DNA of 64,000 nucleotides from Saprospiraceae bacterium. GTDB taxonomy: Bacteria; Bacteroidota; Bacteroidia; Chitinophagales; Saprospiraceae. This document shows, one piece after another, positions 9,700-18,899 of this stretch (position 1 is the stretch's first letter; every line of letters starts with the position of its first letter). A model generated the notes under the pieces. The model was not told the origin of the DNA. It worked only from the letters and a program-made list of their open reading frames with translations, and did not search any database. The position numbers and the translations under genes were made by a program. Where the stretch lies: positions 62,001 to 126,000 of the forward strand of contig JADKFC010000011.1 in NCBI GenBank assembly GCA_016717655.1, in the 5' to 3' direction.

Positions 9700-10161
9700 A
9701 TGGCAAATACCTATACCCAAATGTATGTGCATATACTTTTTGCAGTGAGCAAAAAGGAATGTTTAATCAAAGCAGAGTGGAAAGAAGAAATGCAGCGTTA
9801 TATGGCGGGCATCATCAGAAACAAAGGCCATCGGTTGGTGGCGATCAAGGCAATGCCGGATCATGTACATCTTTTAATCAATTTCCATACCACCCAAAGT
9901 ATATCGGATCTGGTAAAAGATATCAAGGGGAGTACCAGTAAGTGGATCAATGAGCAAGGTTTTATCGAGAGTCGGTTTTCGTGGCAGTCGGGATACGGGG
10001 CTTTCTCCTGTGATGCCAGCAAGCCGGAAAAAGAGATAAAATATATTGAAACCCAGGAGGAGTATCATCGAGATAAGACGGTGAGAGAAGAATATATTGA
10101 GATTCTTAAAAGAGAAGCGGTTGCATATGAAGAGGCTTATCTTTTTGAGGATGTGGTGTGA
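9700..10161 (+). CDS. REP-associated tyrosine transposase (Y1/IS200-like)
   Basis: This is a single-domain HUH endonuclease of the Y1_Tnp fold. The metal-binding HVH is in MPDHVHLL and the probable nucleophile is the Tyr in WQSGYGAF. The C-terminal KYIETQEEYHRDKT and FLKRE-like segments fit the common Bacteroidota RAYT group, which cuts hairpin DNA as single strands. The frame opens with ATGGAAATG at 9694; I chose the second ATG because family members begin MANTYTQ. No TnpB is present. The gene is intact and runs directly into the hairpin array starting 16 bases after its stop, which is the expected partner DNA for such an enzyme. Confidence 0.88.
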   Translation: MANTYTQMYVHILFAVSKKECLIKAEWKEEMQRYMAGIIRNKGHRLVAIKAMPDHVHLLINFHTTQSISDLVKDIKGSTSKWINEQGFIESRFSWQSGYGAFSCDASKPEKEIKYIETQEEYHRDKTVREEYIEILKREAVAYEEAYLFEDVV

Positions 10162-10176
10162 GAAAAGAGATTTATT

Positions 10177-11552
10177 AGGTCCCTAAAGGGCCTTATGCTG
10201 GGTGCGTCTGTACAGAGGTTGCAAAATGGGATTGCTTCGCAATCTGTCTGGTCCTTACAGGACTTTGGGCGGAGTTATCTGGAAGAGTTGGTGCGTGAAC
10301 CCCTGCGGGGTAAAAGAGCTCTATACGGTCCCTACAGGACCGCACGTTAGGTTACTGACCGTTGTTGTAACGTGGGATTGCTTCGCAATCTGTCTGGTCC
10401 TTACAGGACATTGGGCAGAGTCTCGGTCGCGAGTCTGTTCCTGGGGGCGTTGTGTGCTTCCTGGCTTACAGGACTTTGGGCGGAGTCATTAGGAAGAGTT
10501 GGTGCGTGAACCCCTGCGGGGTAAAAGAGCTCTATACGGTCCCTACAGGACCGCACGTTAGCTCACCGACCGCTGTTGTAACGTGGGATTGCTTCGCAAT
10601 CTGTTTGGTCCTTACAGGACTTTGGACGGAGTCATCAGGAAGAGTTGGTGCGTGAACCCCTGCGGGGTAAAAGAGCTCGGTCCCTCCCGTTTGGTCCTTA
10701 AGGACTTTGGGTGGAGCACAGAGAGTTGGTGTCCCTTGGGGGCATAAGGAGTTTATGCGGTCCCTACAGGACCGCACGTTAGCTCACCGACCTCTGTTGT
10801 AACGTGGGATTGCTTCGCAATCTGGTTTGTCCTTACAGGACATTGGGCGGATTCATCAGGAAGTATAGGTGCGAACACCCCGATGGGGCAAAAGTGGTTT
10901 ATGCGGTCCCTACAGGACCGCACGTTAGCTTACCGACCTCTGTTGTAACGTGGGATTGCTTCGCAATCTGGTTTGTCCTTACAGGACATTGGGCGGAGTT
11001 ATCTGGAAGAGTTGGTGCGTGAACCCCTGCGGGGTAAAAGAGCTCTATACGGTCCCTACAGGACCGCACGTTAGCTCACCGACCGCTGTTGTAACGTGGG
11101 ATTGCTTCGCAATCTGTCTGGTCCTTACAGGACTTTGGGTGGAGTCATCAGGAAGAGTTGGTGCGATCACCCCGATGGGGCAAAAGTGGTTTATGCGGTC
11201 CCTACAGGACCGCACGTTAGCTTACCGACCGCTGTTGTAACGTGGGATTGCTTCGCAATCTGGTTTGTCCTTACAGGACATTGGGCGGAGTCATCAGGAA
11301 GAGTTGGTGCGTGAACCCCTGCGGGGTAAAGGCTTTATGCGGTCCCTACAGGACCGCATGTTAGGTTACTGACAGCTGTTGTAACATGGGATTGCTTCGC
11401 AATCTATCTGGTCCTTACAGGACTTTGGGCGGAGTCATTAGGAAGAGTTGGTGCGTTAACCCCTGCGGGGTAAAAGAGCTCTATACGGTCCCTACAGGAC
11501 CTCACATTAGGGTACTGACCGTTTTTGCAACATGCGACTGCTTTGCAGTCGC
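10177..11552 (+). repeat. Array of about nine 146-bp multi-hairpin repeat units (REP-like)
   Basis: The anchor GTTGTAACGTGGG recurs at 10364, 10575, 10796, 10942, 11088, 11234 and 11378. A decayed first copy lies near 10219 and a last one near 11524. Spacings are 211, 221, 146, 146, 146, 144 and 146; the two long ones contain an extra half unit of about 70 bases. Each unit carries five inverted repeats: GATTGC-TTC-GCAATC, GTCCT-TAC-AGGAC, CCCC-TGC/GAT-GGGG, GCGGTCC-CTACA-GGACCGC, and CACGTTA paired with TAACGTG across the unit junction. Two stems change by paired substitutions in end copies. The last hairpin, 11534-11552, is a perfect 8-bp stem. I see no credible gene inside. Confidence 0.9.
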
Positions 11553-11608
11553 GATTTTTGCGATAATATTTTAGGTGCAACTACCAACTAAGTTGCAAAT
11601 GCCTTGTC

Positions 11609-13356
11609 CTATTCCATCACCACCACTGCCCCACTCGTTTGTTTGCCATCACTGGTCAATCTGTAATGATACAAACCTGTGCGATTTACGGGCAAATTAA
11701 CCGGATTGCTCACAGTCCCTTCAAACGCTTTTTGGCCGGTGCTGGTGTACAGGGTCAGATGAAAATCAGCTTCTTGTCCGGTAAACCATAGTCTGCTGTT
11801 AAGGGGACAGGGGTTGGGGAATACACTGGTGGCGGTGGAGTTGGTGTACCATTCATTTGTGCCGGTGGTGCAGGAGGCGAGGATTTCTTCGCGGGTGTTG
11901 CAGCCGGGGGCGTTGCCGCTAAAATAGTATTGATGTTTTGGATCTTCAAGATATTTACAAACAAAGGAAGAATGACACGCGGTAAAATCAGGGTTATTCC
12001 AAAATTTAAGGTATTTAAAATAGCTGGTATCAATTTGGCTCAATCCTGATAGATCATTTAAGGTAGGTGTTTGATAGAGTGAAAGCCCCCTGACAAATTT
12101 TAAATTTGAAAATTCGTTTAGGTGGTTAATTTTATCGGATTGTATAACTAAATTTATGGTGCCTTCACCATGATTAGAGGTGTATATGCCTTTTATGGTT
12201 TCCAATGTCTGAAATGCATTAAATTCCTCCAAATTTTTGGCCATCACAACAAGTTTTGATCCTATGAATTTGAGATTCTTAAATGCATTTAATGTTCTTA
12301 ATTGGGGGAGATCAGCAATGGTTATAATGCCATAACAACTATCCAATAAATTAAAAGATTTTATGCTAGTAATTGACTCATTAAACTGTATGTCAATATC
12401 ACCTCCAACAATACGAAGTACCTGAAATGCATTGATTGATACTATACTATTACAATAGTACAATTTAAAACGTTTATCAATAACTCTAAGATTATTGAAT
12501 CCCTTGATTTCAGTCAACATTGGTAAGGTTCTAAATTCAAGTTCTCCTCCCAATCGTCTCAGCAATCTGAATCCATTGATGGATTGCAATTTGGGTTCGT
12601 TTGAAATTCTGAGAAACCCTCTTATGCTATCTAAGACTTCAAACCCTCCAATTGTAATTAACTTATTGGAATCTATATCAAGGAGGACATCGTTTCAGTA
12701 TATTTAAAGGCTGTAATCTCGGAAAGAACAGGATTTAGCCTTATTGAAATCCATCCTGCATTTTTAAGTCCAGTAAATCCATCTACATTGATAAGTGCCG
12801 GGTTGTCGCGAATTATGATTCTTCCACACTTTTTCAATCCATTAAAAGCATTGGGATTTACTAAACTGGGGCTTTCAAAAATCTCAATTTCATTAGCCTC
12901 CACCAAGCCATTCAATCCGGCAAGATTTGCCAATTTTTCATTTTGCCATATTTTTAAAATTTTACTATAATTAAGCATATCCAAGCCATCGACATGGGTG
13001 AGCTCTTTGTTGTTAAATAAGAAAAAGTTCCTACTTACGCTCCTCAGATTTCTAAGTCCTTTGAGGTTTACTAATTGTGCGTTGTTTTGAATGATCAGGT
13101 CTTGCCTAATCTGCTTGACATATACAAGTGAATCCAAAGTTGTGATGTCACTGCCCATGATATATATGCTCTTAGGTGATTCACAACACGATGGGAAGTT
13201 TAAATGAAAACTATCAATTTGGGATTGTTTCTGAAGTATAAAATTTCTCTCACAATCTACTTGTGCTCGCAATTGGGAAGACGTTAAGATAAATAAGGCC
13301 AGTGTTGTCAATCTGAAAGTACAATACAACGAATGTAACAGGTGAGTATTTTTCAT
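11609..13356 (-). CDS. Secreted receptor-L-domain/LRR-like T9SS cargo protein (frameshifted)
   Basis: Joined across one slip this is a protein of about 582 residues. A signal peptide from ATG 13356 ends near LRAQV. A long series of short leucine/isoleucine-rich strands (patterns such as L.GL..L..A..I.I..NP.L) resembles EGF-receptor L domains or degenerate LRRs, often surface adhesins. The C-terminus ends in a type A T9SS sorting domain (VFPNPC, LTLYTSTGQK, TGLYHYRL). The N-terminal frame stops at 12673 and the C-terminal frame is open from about 12688. One missing base near 12680-12690 joins them as SSFDIDSNKL. It lies immediately downstream of the amylase on the same strand. Confidence 0.75.
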
Positions 13357-13408
13357 TAAATGGGGGTTTAATAATAAACAATAAGCCCCCAAATATAATC
13401 AACCCATT

Positions 13409-16400
13409 TTATTTCACCACCAATACACTCGACAAAATCTTATTTTTAACATTTGCATGGAGGATGTAAGTTGCTTTTGGCCACTTGTTAACCTCTATTT
13501 CCTGTCCAGCGCCACTCCAGACTAACTTGCCGGAGATATCATACACACGGATGCTTTCGGCGGGCTCGGTGAGGTAAATTTTATCGGTGGCAGGATTGGG
13601 GTAAACTAGCCATTTGTCCTCATTTTCACTTTGAACTGAGGTGGTACCCTGATTTTTGAGGAAAAAATCGAGGTTGCTGGCTATGAAGCCCTGGGTAAGA
13701 GGACCTGGGCTGCCTGTGCCTTTTTTGCTGCCATCGGGACTGCGGAAAACAGCGGCTATCCAGTAGGGAAAATCACCATCTTTTAAGCCGTAATAGGTGC
13801 GGGGTTTTATTTTGATTTGGTATTTGTTGGTGCCGGCTATTCTCGTCATCTTTCCTACGCCATCATCCTGGCCCCAGTTGCCTACAACCTTGTTCCAGGC
13901 GGTAGATTGGGGATTGGGGGTATCTACCAGCCCTACGCCGCTGTGCAGGTAGATGGAATTGCTGTTCAATAATTCTTTGTTGCCCTGACCGGCGTTGAAG
14001 GTGATGGTAATCTCTTCATCGATGTCAAAGGCAGGAGGATCGATGGTGACAAAGGGGTCATTGGAGGCTACATCCCAATAGATGTCTTTGTCGCGGAAGC
14101 CCTTGCCTTTGTTTACATTGTCTGCATCCCTAAAATACATAGCCAGCTGCTGGATGTCTTCACTGGCATTAAGATTATAATAAACGGCAGGAGTTAATTT
14201 GATCTGCCATTTGTCATTGCCTATCGATGTCATTTCTCCCAGGCCATCGTCTTTGAGTGTGCCTACTACTTTTGACCAAACACCAGTGGCAGCATCTTTG
14301 ACCACGCCACTGTGAAAGTAGACCTTGCTGGCACCTACTAATCCTGTTGTGCCGACCTTGCTGGCTTTTTGGGCATCAAAGGTGAGGGTTATTTCCTGGT
14401 CCTGGGTAAAGATGGCAGGTGAAATGGTAACCGGGTTCTGATAATTTTCTACCACCCCATTCAGCCCACTGCTCATTTTAGTAGAGGTGTACACCCTCCA
14501 CTCTCCTGCCAGCAGTTCAATAGGAGTGCTAACATTGGTGACCTGGAGGCTATCACCTGTAAAATAATTGTACCACCAGCCCATGCCTGTAAAGGAGGGA
14601 CTTAGGCTTTCTTTGCCCAAACCAAAATTGCCCAGTACTACCAGGTCTGTGCCGGTAGTATTGTAGACCAGTCTGCGGGTATTGCCAGTGAGTTTGTGTG
14701 ATTGACTGGCAGCGGCCAGCTTATCAGCACCCAGGGTCTTTCTCAACTTGAGCATCTCTTTGTAAACGGTAAAAATGTGTTGTCGCAATTCATTTTCATA
14801 GTAGCCCAGGCCTCCATTTCCCCAAGGCAGGGGCTTTCTTCCCAGCCTGCCATTGAGATTGATGTCGATGTCGTAACCCAGCTCATCAAACTGCCAAATC
14901 ATTTTGGGACCCGTAAACAAGAAGGTAAAGGCGGCTGCCATTTTAACCCTTTCGTACATGATTTCATCTGTCTTTGTATTGTAGCCCTCTTTTGATAAGC
15001 CCTCGGTGATGACGTGCTCTGCCAGCCTTCTTTCATCGTGGCTGTCAAAATAGGTGACATGGCTGGTGATGCCCATATCGCTGAAGCTACCTCCTCCGGC
15101 TCCGGTAGTGGCCGGCACTACATCATATGACCTGTTTCTCCACATCTTGTATCCGTATCCGGCAAGGATGGATTCTTCTGCTGCCGGTGCCCAGTGTTCC
15201 AAAATGATGTAAGCGTCTTTATCGTATTCTTTGATTTTATCACCCATTCTTTTGAGCAGATTGATCCTACTCTGGTCGAAACCATCTACACTGCCATTGG
15301 GGGCATAATTGGTAAATCCTTTGGTAAAATCAAATCGAAAACCATCAAAGTGGAATTCCTCTAACCAGTACCGGTTGACCCTGTCGACAAAAGTTTTGGT
15401 ATAGGGACTTTCGTGGTTGAAGTCGTAGCCCCATTGGTATTGTCCTACATATTCTCTATTGAACCAGGGACTGTCGGCTGTTGGCTTACTGCCGTCGAAG
15501 TAGAGTTGCAACATCGGATTTTGCCCAAAGGCATGGTTGAGCACAATGTCCATGATCACAGCTATGCCCTGTTCGTGGGCAGCCTCAATCAATGCTCTTA
15601 AGTCGTTGGGTCGACCATAATACTTGTCGACTGCAAAAAAGTAAGAGGGATTATAACCCCAGGAATCATTGCCTTCAAACTCGTTGACAGGCATAAGTTC
15701 GATGGCGTCAATACCCAGTTTTTTAAAATAAGACAAGGTGTCGATCAAATCTAAAAATGAATGTGATTTTAAAAAGTCTCTTACGTGCAATTCATAGATC
15801 ACCAAATGATCGGCCTTGGGCCTTTGCCATAAGGTTTCTCCTAGGCCCCATGTATAAGTGGCAGGTTTTGTGTTTAAAACGGTGGCAATGCCATACTCTG
15901 TTTTGTTGTAGGAAGGTAGGTTGGGAAACACAGTACCGATGGATGAATCGTTCCAGGGATCTGCTACCTGAACTGCATAGGGATCGCCAATTTTAATGTT
16001 ACCATCTACCCAATATTGAAAAACATAGTCCTTACCTGGCTGCAAACCATCAAGCGTGATCCAAAAATACCTGCCATCCGGGGTTTTGGTCATCTGGTAC
16101 TCCTCCTGGTACTTCCAGTTGCTAAAATCTCCCACTGCATAAACATATTTTTTTGCCGGGGCTTCCAGTACAAGGGTAACGGAACTTGTGTCATTGATGT
16201 TAATACCAGGTAGCACACCTGCCGGCAGAGCCGCAATCAAATCGGGATTTCTGACTACTACATCAAAAGACTTTTCAGCATTGAGGCCTTGCCCCTGCAC
16301 CACGGCTTCTACCCTGGCAGCAACGGTTTTACTTGTAGTGGCGGTATAGTCGTAGCTAATGTTTCTTCCACTTGTTACTGTCACCTTTTCTTCCCATCCA

Positions 16401-16989
16401 TTGCCCTCATTGATGAGCAATTTCATGGTTGATACATTGGAGCTGGTGGTAGCTTTGAAATTTATTTTTCACCCGCTGATGCTATTAGCTGACTGGAAGC
16501 GGGGGCATCTATAGATATCCAGGCATTGGCGTTCAGATTGATGTAAATATCCTGATTGGTGGTAACGGTACCCCAGCCATAATTGCCGGCAGCCATGGTG
16601 GCTTTTTTACTGCCATCTGCACTTCGGATCACGCAGGATATGCGGTATATTTTTTCGGCAGTCGGCACTCCAAAATAAGATCTTACATTGGGACTCAATT
16701 TGAGCTGCCATAGATCGGTGCCTATTTTGGTCATTTTTCCAATGCCGTCGTCCTGACCCCAATTACCCTTAACATATTTCCAGGCCGTACCATTGGCGTT
16801 GTCTGTTACTACTCCATGATGCACATACACCGAGCTTGCCCCCACCAACTCTTTGTTGCCCTGGGCTGCATTGAAGAAAAGAGTGATTTCATCCTCTCCT
16901 CCCCCTGTTGCCGGATCGATGTAAACCATTTGGGCTGAGAGTCCAAAATGCATCAACCACACCAGCAATAACAAGCCGATCTTTTTCAT
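13409..16989 (-). CDS. Secreted multi-module GH13 alpha-amylase-family protein, T9SS type A (frameshifted)
   Basis: With one A restored in the homopolymer at 16465-16469 this is a protein of about 1193 residues. Order: signal peptide; a roughly 110-residue module (ITLFFNAAQGNKEL, YVHHGVV, KGNWGQDDGIGKM); an E-set/CBM48-like domain near 270-343 (YAVGDFSNW); and a GH13 barrel near 395-730. Catalytic residues are Asp554 in DGFRFD, Glu598 in ILEHW and Asp652 in FDSHDE. Two further copies of the 110-residue module and a type A sorting domain (YPNPATDKIYL) follow. It should hydrolyse alpha-glucans at the cell surface. The frame break falls between the first module and the E-set domain and reads GEKINFKATTSS when repaired. 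Confidence 0.88.
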
Positions 16990-17021
16990 TCTCTTAATTT
17001 TCTACAAATATACGATAATAA

Positions 17022-17148
17022 GGGGTGGGGGGTTAGGGGCTAGGGGCTAGAAAGGTATTTTATGAGACAATATAGGGGTTAGGGGTTAGGGGCTAGGGGC
17101 AATGTTGTCTCATAAAATGCCTTGACAGGGTTCTACCCTAAACCCTAA
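17022..17148. repeat. G-rich heptamer repeats with G-quadruplex motif inside an inverted repeat
   Basis: Heptamers of the type GGGGTTA/GGGGCTA occur at 17022-17046 and again at 17075-17099, where four G4 runs are separated by exactly three bases, a canonical G-quadruplex motif. The second block is the loop of an imperfect 20-bp inverted repeat: 17054-17073 pairs with 17102-17121 with two mismatches. A small AGGGT-TCT-ACCCT hairpin and CCCTAAA repeats follow to 17148. No gene is visible between the amylase start and the IS element. Confidence 0.8.
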
Positions 17149-17202
17149 AACATGTGGATAACTTATTTTTAATAATAATGGGTAGTCATTTAGCTTAGCT
17201 GC

Positions 17203-17260
17203 GCAAGATCAAGCGGAGGCAGGCTCTGCTGGGGAGCAACCTGCCAAGGAATAATCTTGC
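17203..17260. repeat. Nested inverted repeat beside the IS element
   Basis: GCAAGAT (17203-17209) pairs with ATCTTGC (17254-17260), and within it GGCAGG (17218-17223) pairs with CCTGCC (17240-17245). The structure lies between the heptamer region and the IS end. Function unknown; it is GC-richer than the flanks. Confidence 0.45.
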
Positions 17261-17283
17261 TCGGGTAAAAAGTTATAAACTTT

Positions 17284-17312
17284 GGGGCACTAAAACTTTT
17301 TTTGGTGCCCTC
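17284..17312 (-). terminator. Hairpin at the IS left end, possible terminator
   Basis: GGGGCACTAAAA and TTTTGGTGCCC form an 11-bp stem (one G-T pair) around a short CTT-rich loop. Its right arm overlaps the proposed IS inverted repeat. On the minus strand it follows orfB and is succeeded by an AT-rich stretch. Confidence 0.4.
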
Positions 17313-17355
17313 CTTTTTGACAATAATTTTTGGCCGACAATACCTCCAAAAACCC

Positions 17356-18264
17356 CTATCTTTTTGGGTCTTCAAAGTTATACAGTCGTTTTACAGGCTT
17401 TTGCTTTTCTAACAGTGTTCCTATATAGGTTTCATATTGAACGGGAGTCTGCCAGCCAAGTTGTTCCTGCTTTCTTTCATTGTTGTAAAAGTACGTTATT
17501 TGTTTAATCTCTTCTGTCAAATTTTTCACATTTTGGTACTTGATTGTTGGTATAAAATGATTCTTTAGCAGGCCGTTCCATTGTTCGGCATATCCATTCT
17601 CCAAACATGTTTTGGCTCTGCTAACTTGAATTTCACAGCTCTTTAACTCACTTAAATACGTGCTTGAAAAGTACTGTGAGCCCCCGTCTGTATGGTGTAC
17701 ACAACCTTTGATCCGGTGCCCATTTCTCAGTGATTTCCATTGAAAATATGCCTCTAAAGCATCTTTGGCTCTCATTCTTTCACTCACACTCATGCCTACT
17801 ATTCTATTGCTATATAAATCCATTAAACTGAATACATAATACAAATGAGTCCCTAAATAAACATAAGTCAAATCACCTGCTACCACCTGATTAATGTTAC
17901 TAATGGATTTTCCACTAATCATATTTGCGTAATTCCAGCTTTGCAAATCTGACTTCGTAGTAACTATTTTTATTCTCAGTGGGGCTAGACATAGCTTATT
18001 CTCTGACAGTAATCGTTCAAACCTGGTCACTCCCAAATTGTACTTCGATTTTATTTCTAAGTTGTGATATAGCGACCTGGAGCCTGCCCTCCTATCTCTC
18101 TCCTTGCGATATTTATTCACAAGTAATTCGATTGAACTTATCAGCTTTTTTTCTCTCTCATGTCGCTTTATCTTTTCATGAAAGCCCTGCCTGGTTATTC
18201 CTACAAATTTGTAAGCTTGCTCCATTGTGATGCCCGCTTTGACACTTTCTGTCTTTAGTCGCAT
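17356..18264 (-). CDS. IS3-family transposase OrfB (DDE integrase core)
   Basis: This 302-residue protein is the catalytic part of an IS3-family transposase. The N-terminal third has an HTH_21-like region (YRKERDRRAGSRSLYHNL). The rve core carries the DDE triad: Asp in VAGDLTYV, Asp in HHTDGGSQY and Glu in GYAEQWNGLLK. Its ATG overlaps the orfA stop as TGATG. The same frame is open upstream into the A9 run at 18281-18289, so an OrfAB fusion by -1 slippage is possible. It is full length for the family. Confidence 0.93.
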   Translation of the reverse strand: MRLKTESVKAGITMEQAYKFVGITRQGFHEKIKRHEREKKLISSIELLVNKYRKERDRRAGSRSLYHNLEIKSKYNLGVTRFERLLSENKLCLAPLRIKIVTTKSDLQSWNYANMISGKSISNINQVVAGDLTYVYLGTHLYYVFSLMDLYSNRIVGMSVSERMRAKDALEAYFQWKSLRNGHRIKGCVHHTDGGSQYFSSTYLSELKSCEIQVSRAKTCLENGYAEQWNGLLKNHFIPTIKYQNVKNLTEEIKQITYFYNNERKQEQLGWQTPVQYETYIGTLLEKQKPVKRLYNFEDPKR

Positions 18265-18659
18265 CAGGACCTGAATTTGATTTTTTTTTCAAAATCTTCT
18301 CCCAATTTTTCCTTGGCCAATTTGACTAACTCTTTTAAATAAACTAGCTCTACGTGTTGTGAGCCAATCAGTTGCTTCAAATGTGCAGCTTCCTTTTCGA
18401 GTGATTTTATACGATTTACATCTTCCTCTGTTTGCACAAGAATTGGTGGGGGAAGTTCTTTACTTCCATATTTCTTCACCCATAACCGGACGCTGTCTGC
18501 TTTCACATCAAACTCATGTGCAACTTGTCCAATCGTTTTTGATCCCTCCTCAATGTAGGATACTTGCTGCTTGCGAAAACTCTCACTAAAGCGCCTCCGC
18601 CTTCTTTCTTCTAGTGTTAATTTGTCCATTTCAAATGTCAATTTAAGCAAGTTTTCCAC
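18264..18659 (-). CDS. IS3-family transposase OrfA (DNA-binding HTH)
   Basis: A 131-residue HTH_Tnp_1-type protein. A basic N-terminus (RRRRRFSESFRKQQVSYIEE) leads into a helix-turn-helix (TIGQVAHEFDVKADSVRLWVKKYG). A C-terminal leucine-rich coiled coil follows (residues about 80-120). It recognises the IS ends and is coupled to OrfB by overlap. A run of nine A residues (T on the plus strand, 18281-18289) lies 15 bases before its stop and is a plausible -1 frameshift site. An ATG in the frame at about residue 11 is an alternative start. Confidence 0.9.
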   Translation of the reverse strand: MENLLKLTFEMDKLTLEERRRRRFSESFRKQQVSYIEEGSKTIGQVAHEFDVKADSVRLWVKKYGSKELPPPILVQTEEDVNRIKSLEKEAAHLKQLIGSQHVELVYLKELVKLAKEKLGEDFEKKIKFRS

Positions 18660-18698
18660 ATTTTTTATGTCAAGCTATTCCATGAGAGGGCACTAGAT

Positions 18699-18802
18699 AG
18701 GGGTTAGGGGCTTGGGACTAGGGGCTTGGATCTAGAAACTAATCCCTAGTCCCTGTAACCTAGCCCCTACCTAAAACCTAGCCCCTATAACCTATCCCCT
18801 AT
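18699..18802. repeat. G-rich and C-rich heptamer repeats right of the IS
   Basis: GGGGTTAGGGGCTTGGG-type repeats at 18699-18724 are followed by CCCCTA/CCTAG repeats at 18742-18802 that are broadly complementary, so the block can fold on itself. It is the same repeat type as at 17022-17148 on the other side of the IS. Confidence 0.75.
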
Positions 18803-18814
18803 TACAAAACCAAA

Positions 18815-18846
18815 CATCCCTTACCGGTGTGAGCCAATAAGGGATG
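18815..18846 (-). terminator. Probable ftsK terminator hairpin
   Basis: CATCCCTTA (18815-18823) pairs perfectly with TAAGGGATG (18838-18846); on the minus strand it is followed by a TTTGGTTTTG tract. A second, GC-only hairpin GGCCGG-CGAA-CCGGCC lies at 18862-18877, between it and the ftsK stop. Confidence 0.5.
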
Positions 18847-18899
18847 CGTCATTCACAAGTTGGCCGGCGAACCGGCCCCCGCTGTTGGTTAATGGGGTA

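Larger units (their letters stand above)
17303..18695 (-). mobile_element. IS3-family insertion sequence
   Basis: Two overlapping minus-strand frames, orfA and orfB with a DDE core, define an IS3-family element of about 1.39 kb. The proposed ends are TGGTGCCCTC at 17303-17312 and its inverted partner GAGGGCACTA at 18686-18695; a TTGACA-like block lies inside each. I see no convincing target duplication, so the ends may be off by several bases. It sits between two blocks of G-rich heptamer repeats. Both frames look intact. Confidence 0.75.

Noticed and set aside
9645..9941. A 98-residue frame overlapping the RAYT gene
   Set aside because: It is an out-of-frame shadow of the transposase with no independent features.
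10177..11552. The array as a CRISPR
   Set aside because: The whole 146-bp unit repeats, not a 25-40 base repeat with unique spacers, and no cas gene is near.
10202..11574. Several 60-96 residue open frames with shared text such as MGLLRNLSGPYRTLGG in the array
   Set aside because: They are translations of the 146-bp repeat in different phases (146 is not a multiple of three), overlap each other on both strands, and have no start signals.
17190..17375. A 61-residue minus-strand frame after orfB
   Set aside because: It crosses the IS end and the nested hairpin, overlaps the orfB end, and has no recognisable start or homology.
17022..18802. Telomere-like heptamers as the end of a linear replicon
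   Set aside because: They are internal, short and in both orientations, with ordinary genes on both sides.
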